From IMG/VR virus record IMGVR_UViG_3300010392_001071, positions 1-36,629 of that record: DNA of 36,629 nucleotides; one strand, 5' to 3'. The DNA is from a virus. Below the pieces are notes generated by a model that did not search any database, was not told where the DNA came from, and saw nothing but the letters and a program-made list of their open reading frames with translations. This document shows positions 21,503 through 28,600 of this stretch, piece after piece (the stretch's first letter is position 1; each line of letters begins with the position of its first letter). The translations under genes and the position numbers were made by a program.

Positions 21503-21844
21503 ATGTTAAACGATGTAGTCGTAAAGACAATAACAATAGCTGATAGTGCTGCTGTCTCTAGTGTATTAACAATGCCAGAAACTTATTATCTTGCTGGTAT
21601 CATTAAAGATGCTACGCTAGATACATCTGTCGCTATTACTTTTAAGGTAAGTATGGACAACATAACATTCTATACTCTATACCAAACTGATGGCACGCAG
21701 TTAAGCTATACGTGTCAGGCAGCTACAGCTGAAGCAATTAATGTAACGCCAACTGATTTTTATCCTTGGCCATATGTTCAGATGGTAGTAGCTGATAACC
21801 AAACAGGAATAACAAGCATACAGTGTGTATTAAGACAATATTAA
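21503..21844 (+). CDS. beta-rich minor virion protein
   Basis: A 113-residue protein with a strong GGAG site, nine bases after the giant gene. It is almost entirely beta-prone: an early TITIADSAAVSSVLTMPETY, then YLAGIIKDATLDTSVAITFKVSMDN and a C-terminal IQCVLRQY. I recognise the general plan of small beta-sandwich proteins found in many phage structural clusters (decoration or fibre-associated), but cannot name the family. Position just before the lysis genes suits a late structural accessory. Confidence 0.5.
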   Translation: MLNDVVVKTITIADSAAVSSVLTMPETYYLAGIIKDATLDTSVAITFKVSMDNITFYTLYQTDGTQLSYTCQAATAEAINVTPTDFYPWPYVQMVVADNQTGITSIQCVLRQY

Positions 21845-21862
21845 TAAGATAAGGATAGACAG

Positions 21863-22042
21863 ATGAAATATTTATTATTCATATTAATTTGTACATTCTT
21901 AATAGCATATGGGCAAGAAGGGAAAAAGGATACCACTATATCAAAGCTGAAGAGAGTTCAGGAACAACAAAAATGTATAAATGAGAAGCTAGATAGTTTG
22001 TGGGTAAAATTAGAAATTGATAGTACACTAAGGAAAAAATAA
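21863..22042 (+). CDS. small secreted coiled-coil protein
   Basis: A 59-residue frame from ATG 21863, with GGA ten bases upstream, to TAA 22040-22042; the stop overlaps the next ATG. It starts with a clear signal sequence (KYLLFILICTFLIAYGQ) followed by a charged heptad-like helix (SKLKRVQEQQKCINEKLDSLW). No lipobox cysteine follows the hydrophobic core. Position ahead of a membrane protein and the lysin suggests a lysis accessory or envelope protein; a spanin-type role is possible but unproven. Confidence 0.5.
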   Translation: MKYLLFILICTFLIAYGQEGKKDTTISKLKRVQEQQKCINEKLDSLWVKLEIDSTLRKK

Positions 22043-22251
22043 TGATAAACGGATGGTTAAAAGAGCACCTTCACTGGTTAAAGTGGGCGCTAGGTGCAAT
22101 TTGGACGGCTGTTGTCTTCTGGGTTGGTAACTATATCTCATATCTGAAGATGAAATCAGAGGTTGAGGTACTTAAGGGGACAGTTGATATGATTTTGAGA
22201 ACGAATGAGGTAATTCAAGAGCAGCTGACGGTAATTATCAGTAAGCTGTAA
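22042..22251 (+). CDS. small membrane protein with C-terminal coiled coil, holin-accessory candidate
   Basis: A 69-residue protein, translationally coupled (TAATG) and preceded by AAGGA. One transmembrane segment (about 13-35, WLKWALGAIWTAVVFWVGNYI) is followed by a heptad-patterned helix (MKSEVEVLKGTVDMILRTNE). This is the reverse order of XhlA-type hemolysin proteins, which have coil then membrane. Context supports a lysis or membrane role; no family is assigned. Confidence 0.55.
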   Translation: MINGWLKEHLHWLKWALGAIWTAVVFWVGNYISYLKMKSEVEVLKGTVDMILRTNEVIQEQLTVIISKL

Positions 22252-22350
22252 TGAAAAAGCCCCCCAATTTTTTTCAAATTTTTTTCAAATATTGACATTT
22301 ACTGTTATATGTAGTATATTTGAACTGTCCATTAAACGAAAGGAAACAAA
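22252..22350 (+). promoter_or_regulatory. promoter inside the late block (TTGACA-17-TATATT)
   Basis: The gap has TTGACA at 22292-22297 and TATATT at 22315-22320 with 17 bases between, an exact-spacing sigma70-type promoter. The same -10 region reads TATATTTG, which also fits the Bacteroidota TAnnTTTG element, with TTG 20 bases upstream. Immediately upstream are two tandem copies of ATTTTTTTCAA (22267-22277, 22278-22288) that could act as an UP element. The likely start is near 22328, giving a short leader with AAGGA before ATG 22351. A C6 run at 22260-22265 followed by T-runs is not a clear hairpin terminator. Confidence 0.65.
22267..22288 (+). repeat. tandem 11-bp repeat upstream of promoter
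   Basis: Two perfect adjacent copies of ATTTTTTTCAA. They lie directly 5' of the TTGACA element, so an UP-element or factor-binding role is plausible. A simple slippage product is equally possible. Confidence 0.6.
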
Positions 22351-22860
22351 ATGGCACCAGCAAACACCCTAAGTGTAGGGTATACAGATACGAAAGATGT
22401 ATTAAGATTAATAATCGGCCTAGGGATGCTCTATAAGAACGCCCAGGAAGATGGTAAAATAAATCTTTCAGACATTCAACACCTATTACCTGTATTATTC
22501 TTAATTGGTCCAGCAATAGACAATTTCGAAAACGTACAGCTTGAGTTGAAGATGGCCTCTAAAGAAGAAGGCGATGAGCTGAAACAATGGGTAAACGAGC
22601 AAGTTGACCTAAAAGACAAGACAGTTGAAGAGTTCGTAGAAGCATCATTTGCTATCGTACTTGACATCTGGATGGTATTCAGAACATTCTTCTTCCCAGA
22701 TGAGACTGAAAATAGAATTAAACAACCAGTTCAGCCTGAAGCCGATGGAAATGTCGGTCCAAATACAGCAACAGATATCGAATACAATGGTAATGTTGTA
22801 GAAGATACTGGCGAAGGAACTGATGTAAAGGTAGACAGTGCTAAGCCGTCTGCTAAATAA
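22351..22860 (+). CDS. conserved-looking phage protein of unknown function with its own promoter
   Basis: A 169-residue protein starting after AAGGA. The N-terminal two thirds are helical: a domain with KDVLRLIIGLGMLYKNAQED, HLLPVLFLIGPAIDNFENVQ, and VEEFVEASFAIVLDIWMVF. The last 45 residues are acidic and flexible. I recall similar helical proteins near lysis genes of other phages, but no function. It is the first gene after the only host-like promoter seen in the late block, so it may be made earlier or more strongly than the virion genes. It codes on a slightly different register of synonymous codons (more GAC, ATC) than the giant gene. Confidence 0.6.
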   Translation: MAPANTLSVGYTDTKDVLRLIIGLGMLYKNAQEDGKINLSDIQHLLPVLFLIGPAIDNFENVQLELKMASKEEGDELKQWVNEQVDLKDKTVEEFVEASFAIVLDIWMVFRTFFFPDETENRIKQPVQPEADGNVGPNTATDIEYNGNVVEDTGEGTDVKVDSAKPSAK

Positions 22861-23062
22861 ATTAGAAGGGAAGAAAACCTTTGTAGGTTTAATCCTTCTC
22901 AATATTCAAGCACGTGTGGACCTGCCAGATGAATGGTGGGTCCCTGTGCTATTTAGTACCTTGCTGGCTTGGACTGGCGTAGGTGCATTAGATAAAGTAA
23001 GAAGAAAGAGAAATGGAAAACAACAAAATGGAAATAAATCGGTACGAATCGTTTATAAGTGA
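22838..23062 (+). CDS. putative holin
   Basis: A 74-residue protein from GTG 22838, with AAAGG six bases upstream, overlapping the previous gene by 23 bases. The opening NKLEGKKTFVGLILLNIQ, a middle LPDEWWVPVLFSTLLAWTGVGAL and a basic KVRRKRNGK tail form two membrane segments with a positive C-terminus, the layout of small phage holins that start with KLxGKKT. It directly precedes and overlaps the muramidase gene. This is the best holin candidate in the cassette. Confidence 0.55.
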   Translation: MLSRLLNKLEGKKTFVGLILLNIQARVDLPDEWWVPVLFSTLLAWTGVGALDKVRRKRNGKQQNGNKSVRIVYK

Positions 23063-23597
23063 GACGATTAGATGGGAAACTGGCGGTGATAAACAGGGTG
23101 GATATACTGATGACCCTAAAGACGCTGGCGGTGAGACTAAGTGGGGTATAAGCAAAAGAGCTAACCCTGATGTCAACATCAAAGACCTTACATATAAGCA
23201 AGCAGTAGAGCTGTACAGAACTAGATATTATACTCCATATATAGACCTTATAATGTCAGAGAATGTGGCATTTAAGTTGTTTGATATGGGTGTATTATGT
23301 GGGCCAATTACAGCTTTGAAAGTTCTTCAAGAAACTGTAGTAAAAGAAGGTAAGCTGACCCTCGCAATTGATGGAAAGCTAGGACCTATTACCCTTACCG
23401 CAGTTCATATGACAATGGCCACCGCTGGAGAAAGAGAATTCTATGCAGCTTATGTTGATAGACTGAAGAAGAGATTCTTCTGGATTGCAGTACGTAAGCC
23501 TTGGAATAAGAAGTTTCTTAAGGGGTGGTATAACAGAGCAGGATTCCTGTTCAAACCCTTTTTAGAGAAGGTGAATAATGAAGTTAAATCTGACTAA
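23013..23597 (+). CDS. GH108-type endolysin (muramidase)
   Basis: A 194-residue peptidoglycan hydrolase. The N-terminal catalytic signature is present: the helix FISETIRWETGGD with catalytic-type E22, then GGYTDDPKDAGGETKWGISK (about 29-48), and LTYKQAVELYRTRYYTPY. These match the glycosyl hydrolase 108 / ZliS-like muramidases of phages of Gram-negative bacteria. The C-terminal half (GKLTLAIDGKLGPITLTAVH) matches the peptidoglycan-binding region usual in this family. There is no signal peptide, so export depends on a holin. The start overlaps the holin gene; ATG 23028 is an alternative start. Confidence 0.85.
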   Translation: MENNKMEINRYESFISETIRWETGGDKQGGYTDDPKDAGGETKWGISKRANPDVNIKDLTYKQAVELYRTRYYTPYIDLIMSENVAFKLFDMGVLCGPITALKVLQETVVKEGKLTLAIDGKLGPITLTAVHMTMATAGEREFYAAYVDRLKKRFFWIAVRKPWNKKFLKGWYNRAGFLFKPFLEKVNNEVKSD

Positions 23598-24225
23598 TGT
23601 AGTAGTAACTGTGGTGATAGCAGCAATAGCATGGCTATTCGTCCCATCTCCACTTCACAAATGTCCTAAAGCGGAATCATATATTGTTTATGATACTGTT
23701 TATACATATCCAGAGGTACTTGATGAAACAGAACCTCTTGTTCAGATAGAAGATGAAATGGTACCAGTACAGTTGAGTGAAATTTCTTTATATGATAGCC
23801 TTACTGATATAGACTATTCAATAGACTTACTAACGCTTTCGAAAGAATCTAAAGTAAGTGTAGAACCAGATACACTTTATATAATACAGCCTGTCTTTAA
23901 GCATGGAGTTATCGCTGGATACGACACTCTTGGCTTTAATATATTAGGTGAAACTGAACATATATTTAGGTCTACAACATTCTATGAGATTGGTGATACA
24001 GTAGCTCAAACAATACACGAAATAGCTATCAATCCTAGACCAGTAGAAATTACGTTGTTCCCTAAACCAGTAGAATTTGAGTTGGACTTAGCTCCAGCCC
24101 AAGAAGAACAAGCTACACCTATACTAGAATCTCCAGTAACTTGGGGACTGCTTGGAGTTATAGTAGGTGGGCTAGTAGTGCTAATCATAGTTAACAATGA
24201 TAAGGATAAAGACAATGCCAACTAA
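23578..24225 (+). CDS. periplasm-spanning membrane protein, spanin candidate
   Basis: A 215-residue protein overlapping the endolysin end by 20 bases, with AAGG upstream. An N-terminal membrane segment (about 6-22, VVVTVVIAAIAWLFVP) and a C-terminal one (about 187-205, TWGLLGVIVGGLVVLIIV) flank a roughly 160-residue acidic, beta-prone domain. Position directly after the lysin fits a protein that links or fuses envelope layers. It lacks a lipobox (C29 follows PLHK), so it is not a standard unimolecular spanin. A general envelope protein remains possible. Confidence 0.45.
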   Translation: MKLNLTNVVVTVVIAAIAWLFVPSPLHKCPKAESYIVYDTVYTYPEVLDETEPLVQIEDEMVPVQLSEISLYDSLTDIDYSIDLLTLSKESKVSVEPDTLYIIQPVFKHGVIAGYDTLGFNILGETEHIFRSTTFYEIGDTVAQTIHEIAINPRPVEITLFPKPVEFELDLAPAQEEQATPILESPVTWGLLGVIVGGLVVLIIVNNDKDKDNAN

Positions 24226-24514
24226 GAAAGAAAAGAAACCGACGAAGTCGGCGGCAAAGCCGAAAAAGGAAGTGGTTGAAGAGATAATACCTGAAAATGC
24301 TATTACTTCAGCAACTGATTTAGGGCTAAAATTTGAAAAGGTTAATCTTAGAGACCTTAACGATATATATGTAGCGATAACTAGTCAAACATTTACCTTA
24401 GATAGTAAAGAATATGCGGGAAAAGAATACTATCTAGTAATGCTTAATGATGGTCAATTATTTGCAGTACAGAAAACATTTTTCAAAATTATTGCACAGA
24501 TAATGCCAACATGA
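24215..24514 (+). CDS. small basic-tailed protein upstream of terminase
   Basis: A 99-residue protein; ATG 24215 is preferred because AAGGATAAAGAC precedes it, while an in-frame ATG at 24197 lacks a site. The N-terminus is a Lys/Pro/Ala-rich tail (KKEKKPTKSAAKPKKEVVEE); the rest is a small alpha/beta domain with YYLVMLNDGQLFAVQKTFFKI. The stop overlaps the large terminase start (ATGA). The position is that of a small terminase in many phages, but the size and lack of an HTH make that weak; a terminase partner is possible. Confidence 0.5.
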   Translation: MPTKKEKKPTKSAAKPKKEVVEEIIPENAITSATDLGLKFEKVNLRDLNDIYVAITSQTFTLDSKEYAGKEYYLVMLNDGQLFAVQKTFFKIIAQIMPT

Positions 24515-26439
24515 CGAAATCGCTATCACAATGCGAACATTGTAGCGAGCCCATTGTAAAAGATGGGCTTTGCTATGAGCACCATGTTACCGCGAAGAGA
24601 GAAGAATGGTTAGATAACACAGACCCAAACAATTTAGGTATTGTGAAGTGGGCGAGGGAACTATTACCTGAGTTTGCTTACAACGAAATCCCTGACTTTC
24701 ATAAGACTCTATATCTAGAGCTACTCAAGTTATATAACCCTAAATTGAGGAATAAATATGAACGACTTCTTGAGTTTATCAGCTTTAGAGAATCAGCTAA
24801 AAGCACAGCTGCTAATACCATATTCGTCAGTTATGTCGTTGCACATAACGGTCAAAAAACAAAAATTAGAGTTGACGGTGAAGTCATCGAGTGCACTATC
24901 CAAGAAGGTGCAATTATCATTATCTCGGAGACTGCTGGGAGCGCTGAGGATTTTACGGTGCGTATCAGAGATACGTTTTCTGGAAGTCAAAGACTTAGAT
25001 ATTACTATCGATATGCCATTGAAGAAGCCCTCGACTCAGACACAGGAATGTGGACCAGAAGTGCCTTCAAGATTAATAACGTATTCATACAAGGAATTGG
25101 CTCCCTGCAAATGATTCGTGGTAAGGTCAAGGGTACGTCCAGACCTACACTTATTATTGCTGATGATATATACTCAGAAAATACAGTTATCACTGAGGAA
25201 AGGCGAATGCGTACCAAAAAGTGGTGGAATAATGCTGTAATGAATAGTGTTGATAATCTTAAAGGTAAGGTAGTAGTGCTTGGCACTATATTACATGAGG
25301 ATACTATATTGGTCGAGCTTGAAGTTAATCCATTGTGGAGAACTATCAAGATACCAGTGATGGGACATGTGGATAAAAATGGTAAGGTTATATTAGATAA
25401 GTTTCATAAGTTTATAAACGACCACATAAAGACTAACTGGGAGATTTCTAGAGCTTACTTACCTTTCGATGAGATAGATGATATGGATAAGCGTAGGGTG
25501 AAGCAGAAGGAATACTTCGATAAGGTACAGAAGTTAATGGATTGGGAACTTAGGTGGCCCGAAAGGATAGACCTCTATCTCATGGCTATCAAGTTCCAGG
25601 AAGCAGTCTTCAATCAGAGTGTCGATGGGCTCTATCAAGAGTATTTCCATATCACCTCTAATCCTGAAGAGCGTAGGTTTAGGAAAGAGTTCTTCCATAG
25701 TATTACTAGCTATGATATCAAGCACGAACATGGGTATAACTGGATTAGAATTCCTGGACATGTCGATGACTTCACAATATGTAACGTAGAGTTCGGGGTC
25801 GATATTGCGGGTACAGGGAAGGATGAAGCGGTAATATCGGTAATTGCCATGCTCCCTGACCTTCGAATATTTGTACTCCACCAAGCTGTGGGTAAATGGT
25901 CAATTCGCGATGATATCCAGGGGGAAACGGCAGGAGACCTGAGACGTTACAAGGTAGCAGAGATGCAATCTCGTAGCTCCATACGACGTGTAGGGATAAC
26001 CGATGAATGCTTCCGATTATCAAGACGGTATCGTCCGTCCAAGATAAAGGTAGGCGTCGCCGCTGAAGAAGAGATGATTGCTGAAGAGATGAGACGTGTC
26101 TTCCAGACGAATCGAGACTATATGACCTATATAATGTCGAGACCGCAGACCAAGCAGGAAGGAAAAAAGGAACAACGGATTGCTCATACTCTTCTACCCT
26201 TTTATGAAACCCGGATGGTTTATCATGCCACTGGTCTGTCAAAACTTGAATTTCAGCTTGAGCACTTGGGAAGAACGAAGCATGATGACTGTGCTGACTC
26301 TCTAGAGTGCGCATTTTTTGCATTGGATTACCCGGAACCCTTAGAATACGAATCATTTACTACCTCCATTAAAGACGAATTTACACCCAAGCTTCGTGAA
26401 GCGTATGGGCTCCGTAATAACTGGAGAGAATATTTTTAA
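24511..26439 (+). CDS. terL: terminase large subunit
   Basis: A 642-residue packaging ATPase-nuclease that cuts and pumps phage DNA into the prohead through the portal. Walker A is RESAKST (93-99), a common TerL variant. Walker B is TLIIADD (213-219), and a coupling-motif-like VVLGTILHED lies about 35 residues on. The C-terminal RNase H-type nuclease shows GVDIAGTGKDEAV with D431 and a final HDDCADSLE (591-598). The N-terminus is unusual: CEHC...CYEHH (C8, C11, C21, H24/25) looks like a small zinc ribbon. It is translated by ATGA coupling from the small gene before it and is the last gene of the rightward block; its last 87 bases are antisense to a leftward gene. Confidence 0.9.
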   Translation: MTKSLSQCEHCSEPIVKDGLCYEHHVTAKREEWLDNTDPNNLGIVKWARELLPEFAYNEIPDFHKTLYLELLKLYNPKLRNKYERLLEFISFRESAKSTAANTIFVSYVVAHNGQKTKIRVDGEVIECTIQEGAIIIISETAGSAEDFTVRIRDTFSGSQRLRYYYRYAIEEALDSDTGMWTRSAFKINNVFIQGIGSLQMIRGKVKGTSRPTLIIADDIYSENTVITEERRMRTKKWWNNAVMNSVDNLKGKVVVLGTILHEDTILVELEVNPLWRTIKIPVMGHVDKNGKVILDKFHKFINDHIKTNWEISRAYLPFDEIDDMDKRRVKQKEYFDKVQKLMDWELRWPERIDLYLMAIKFQEAVFNQSVDGLYQEYFHITSNPEERRFRKEFFHSITSYDIKHEHGYNWIRIPGHVDDFTICNVEFGVDIAGTGKDEAVISVIAMLPDLRIFVLHQAVGKWSIRDDIQGETAGDLRRYKVAEMQSRSSIRRVGITDECFRLSRRYRPSKIKVGVAAEEEMIAEEMRRVFQTNRDYMTYIMSRPQTKQEGKKEQRIAHTLLPFYETRMVYHATGLSKLEFQLEHLGRTKHDDCADSLECAFFALDYPEPLEYESFTTSIKDEFTPKLREAYGLRNNWREYF

Positions 26440-26601
26440 GTACGCAAGTACACACTCACATTCGAAATGACAATTCCCCTGATAATTTTTTTGAAAAATT
26501 TCTGCATATTTAGCCCCTGTTGGGTCAAGTCTTTTTAGTTCATACCATGCTTGCTTAGTCACAATATGATGGTCTCTATACATATTATATCTTCTTTTCA
26601 T
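26353..26601 (-). CDS. small unknown protein, last gene of the leftward block
   Basis: An 82-residue protein whose ATG overlaps the stop of the preceding gene (TAATG). It has N-terminal basic/aromatic residues (RRYNMYRDHHIVTKQAWYELKRL) and four cysteines. The final 28 codons lie antisense to the end of the large terminase gene. No family is recognised. Coupling to the upstream gene is the main support. Confidence 0.45.
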   Translation of the reverse strand: MKRRYNMYRDHHIVTKQAWYELKRLDPTGAKYAEIFQKNYQGNCHFECECVLAYLKIFSPVITEPIRFTKLGCKFVFNGGSK

Positions 26602-26801
26602 TATTTTGTCTCCGCTAAAAAGTAATCTAATTCTCCTCTTAACTTTCTAGGTATCCAATACATATATTTTATTATATGTGTAAAGCTATCACACGTTTCC
26701 TTCATAAGCCATTGACCCTCATAATATACAAGGTTCTCGTTAATGTTAATGTTCCAGCGTATACTTATAATACCACCTAATCCACATCCTCTTACCAACA
26801 T
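26601..26801 (-). CDS. small unknown protein
   Basis: A 66-residue frame with AAAGG nine bases before ATG 26801; it overlaps a neighbouring small frame by 55 bases. An internal ATG at 26705, preceded by GAGGG, would give a 34-residue product without overlap. The frame contains LVYYEGQWLMKETCDSFTH. The downstream gene is coupled by TAATG. The start is uncertain. Confidence 0.42.
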   Translation of the reverse strand: MLVRGCGLGGIISIRWNININENLVYYEGQWLMKETCDSFTHIIKYMYWIPRKLRGELDYFLAETK

Positions 26802-26961
26802 AAGTCTTTTCCTTTCTATTGTAATATCCCCAGATATCTAAACCTGGGTCAAAATTTTTATCTAAGTACATATCCGCATTACGTACGGATGGGTAGCGAG
26901 CCATTGCCTTTTGGGCTACGCTCGGTATTGTTTTCCTCATATCTTGCAATCTCCCAGCCAT
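26746..26961 (-). CDS. small basic aromatic protein (start uncertain)
   Basis: A frame of up to 71 residues that begins inside the resolvase gene and continues past it. The part beyond the resolvase stop (MYLDKNFDPGLDIWGYYNR then KEKTYVGKRMWIRWYYKY) reads like a genuine small basic, tryptophan/tyrosine-rich protein. None of the candidate starts (26961, 26940, 26904, 26871) has a strong ribosome site. It could be a short peptide of about 41 residues or translated by reinitiation. Confidence 0.35.
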   Translation of the reverse strand: MAGRLQDMRKTIPSVAQKAMARYPSVRNADMYLDKNFDPGLDIWGYYNRKEKTYVGKRMWIRWYYKYTLEH

Positions 26962-27433
26962 ACCTAGCTATCCAGTAGGCATCAGCTGTAGCTAATGTGA
27001 TGTGTTTTTTCCATTTTTCGGGCACTATTTCCTTGGCTCTTTTAGAAAGTGTGCTTTTCCACTGTGGCTTAGTCCAAGATTTATCCTTTATAGCTCCATA
27101 CGGCTGCTCTGAGAGCCATTTCTGCCACCGTTGAGGGGTAACATATGCCGGAGACAGAGAAAGTAGCTCAGAGAGCATCTCTAGCTGTCCGATATGTTTA
27201 GCAAATGTCCAAATTGAGCGTTTTCCATCATTAGGCATAGCGTGGACATTTTCTATGAATACCCAGGTCTTGCTTAAATCAAGCATTGAAGGGAAACCTA
27301 GAGCTACAAAAAAATCCCATAAGTTCGACGGGCCTTGAGGCATTTTGTCTATTGTATATATCTTCCCAGCGGAAATGGTGACGATTCCGCCACCTTTCCC
27401 TGGGTCAATACCTATCACGAATTTGTTCTTCAT
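26879..27433 (-). CDS. RuvC-like Holliday-junction resolvase
   Basis: A 184-residue RNase H-fold nuclease. The first strand FVIGIDPGKGGGIV has D10; the second acidic site is FIENVHAMPNDG with E61; a middle helix carries TPQRWQKWL; and the C-terminal helix HITLATADAYWIARYG has D151. These match phage RuvC-like resolvases that resolve branched replication and recombination DNA before packaging. Length suits the phage family. The start overlaps the previous gene as ATGA. It may act in genome maturation along with the terminase. Confidence 0.8.
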   Translation of the reverse strand: MKNKFVIGIDPGKGGGIVTISAGKIYTIDKMPQGPSNLWDFFVALGFPSMLDLSKTWVFIENVHAMPNDGKRSIWTFAKHIGQLEMLSELLSLSPAYVTPQRWQKWLSEQPYGAIKDKSWTKPQWKSTLSKRAKEIVPEKWKKHITLATADAYWIARYGWEIARYEENNTERSPKGNGSLPIRT

Positions 27434-27651
27434 CCTGGTACCTTATATGTTATTCCTTCTTTTCTGCATATCTCAAAAGCGTTCATACCAGAGGCATCAC
27501 CAACTATATATACTATTTGTTGGGTGAGTATATTAAAAGCGTGCATATCGTTGAGCAACTTAACTACGACCTTTCTATCACACATCGGGCCTAGCTTTCT
27601 CTCTGGATTTTTAGCATTTTCCATATGGTTATCGTGTTGATTCTGTTTCAT
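27430..27651 (-). CDS. small unknown protein
   Basis: A 73-residue protein joined by 4-base ATGA overlaps to both its upstream gene and the resolvase gene, with GGAGG ten bases upstream. The N-terminal third is polar and asparagine-rich; the rest is a small alpha/beta unit (VVVKLLNDMHAFNILTQQIV, YIVGDASGMNAFEICRKEGI). No family is recognised. Confidence 0.55.
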   Translation of the reverse strand: MKQNQHDNHMENAKNPERKLGPMCDRKVVVKLLNDMHAFNILTQQIVYIVGDASGMNAFEICRKEGITYKVPG

Positions 27652-27929
27652 GATGTTTTATCCTCCACGTATTTTTCAATTTTTATATCCATTATGAATC
27701 CTACTATAAAATATATTATAGTTGCACAGAGCGAGAACCAGACTACTGGTGTTGCTAAAATTTCAGCTAGTCCTTCATCAAAGTGTTCAGCTACAACATA
27801 AAGAAATAATAGCGCTATGGCAATACCTGCAAACATAGCCTTAAAAGCTCCTAATATAACCATAGTAGCAAAGAGCTTTGCTTCTCTAGGATTAAGAGAA
27901 CGGCTCATCTTTTTATAAATTTTACTCAT
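27648..27929 (-). CDS. small two-segment membrane protein
   Basis: A 93-residue protein; ATG 27929 is chosen since GGAAGGAAAG lies just upstream, rather than the in-frame ATG at 27953. The basic N-terminus (KIYKKMSRSLNPREAK) is followed by two hydrophobic segments (about 22-48 and 60-82) and a charged tail. No enzymatic motif is seen. Early phage membrane proteins of this type may act in superinfection exclusion or host takeover, but nothing here proves it. Confidence 0.6.
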   Translation of the reverse strand: MSKIYKKMSRSLNPREAKLFATMVILGAFKAMFAGIAIALLFLYVVAEHFDEGLAEILATPVVWFSLCATIIYFIVGFIMDIKIEKYVEDKTS

Positions 27930-28203
27930 CTTTCTTTCCTTCCAGTTTTTCAATATGTTTCAGCTTTTTAGCGCTTGTGATGTCTTGATAGTTAGTTGGT
28001 TTATATTCTAGATAACCTCCTGCTTTGAAGTTTTCCTTCATAGTATCATATTCATAATCTTCTCTATGATTTCTCCAAAGGATGAACCTCTTACGAAAAA
28101 TGTTAAGCCATTCCTTCCAGGACATCTCTTCAGCCATCACGTGTTTGGCTATTACAAGTCCCATAAGTCCTGCAAGGATAATTATTGCTAATATTTCAAA
28201 CAT
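27922..28203 (-). CDS. small single-pass membrane protein
   Basis: A 93-residue protein with an N-terminal hydrophobic segment (2-20, FEILAIIILAGLMGLVIAK) and a basic, aromatic cytoplasmic-type tail (KEWLNIFRKRFILWRNHRED). It overlaps the gene upstream by 8 bases and the next by a few, so it is part of one translational chain. The function is unknown. Confidence 0.6.
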   Translation of the reverse strand: MFEILAIIILAGLMGLVIAKHVMAEEMSWKEWLNIFRKRFILWRNHREDYEYDTMKENFKAGGYLEYKPTNYQDITSAKKLKHIEKLEGKKDE

Positions 28204-28411
28204 ATAAGTTTAACTCCTTTAGCAGCTCACCGCATTCTACGTTACAGTCAACACGGTCAAACTCTATATCATAAGTGCTCTGTCTAACTATTCTATCAGA
28301 TTCTCCTGGTATTTCAGCTAATGCTCTTTGAGATAGCCATAATAAGGTTTTCAGCTTCTTTATATCAGCTGGACCTTTGAAAACTACTGTGACACTTTTA
28401 TCTATTTTCAT
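28196..28411 (-). CDS. small unknown protein
   Basis: A 71-residue protein from an ATG with AGGAAG four bases upstream. It has a beta-alpha-beta pattern: KSVTVVFKGPADIKKLKTLL then a helix and STYDIEFDRVDCNVECGELL. No family is recognised. It is the first gene after a 189-base structured gap, so its leader may matter for expression. Confidence 0.6.
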   Translation of the reverse strand: MKIDKSVTVVFKGPADIKKLKTLLWLSQRALAEIPGESDRIVRQSTYDIEFDRVDCNVECGELLKELNLYV

Positions 28412-28600
28412 CTTGCTTCCTTTAATTAAAAGCTAAGCACCCTGAGGAGTAGGGATACTTAGCTATGAAGGCAATAAGGACAGAATCACATATCGCCGAG
28501 TTTTATCATTGAAAAATAGGTGACAGGCTGGGGTATTCCGGGTTCAACCTGCCACCGTTGAGCGCAAGGCTTTTCAGCTTTGCTTTAATTTTTTAGTCCG
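28412..28600 (-). other. structured intergenic region with three hairpins
   Basis: There is no gene. Hairpin 1: AGCTAAG/CTTAGCT (28431-28437 with 28458-28464) enclosing CCCT/AGGG (28440-28443 with 28451-28454), just upstream of the ribosome site of the next gene. Hairpin 2: 28519-28527 with 28548-28556, nine pairs that are complete on the minus strand through one G-U pair but mismatched on the plus strand. Hairpin 3: 28564-28583, described separately as a plus-strand terminator. Together they suggest a processed leader or a small RNA. Confidence 0.5.
28564..28594 (+). terminator. intrinsic terminator facing rightward transcription
   Basis: GCAAGGCT-TTTC-AGCTTTGC is an eight-pair stem (one G-U pair on the plus strand) followed by TTTAATTTTTT. 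The orientation is plus, opposite to all genes here, so it would stop transcripts reading through the end of the late block about 2.1 kb upstream. As minus-strand RNA the stem has a mismatch and no following U-run. Confidence 0.5.

Noticed and set aside
22252-22275. Terminator after the 22042-22251 gene (C6 run followed by T7)
   Set aside because: No complementary G-run upstream, so no stem can form before the T-run.
25772-26356. 194-codon antisense frame opposite the large terminase (also 25534-25884 and 25005-25349)
   Set aside because: The terminase frame here contains nuclease motifs D431 and HDDCAD. The antisense frames lack ribosome sites and have unlikely composition.
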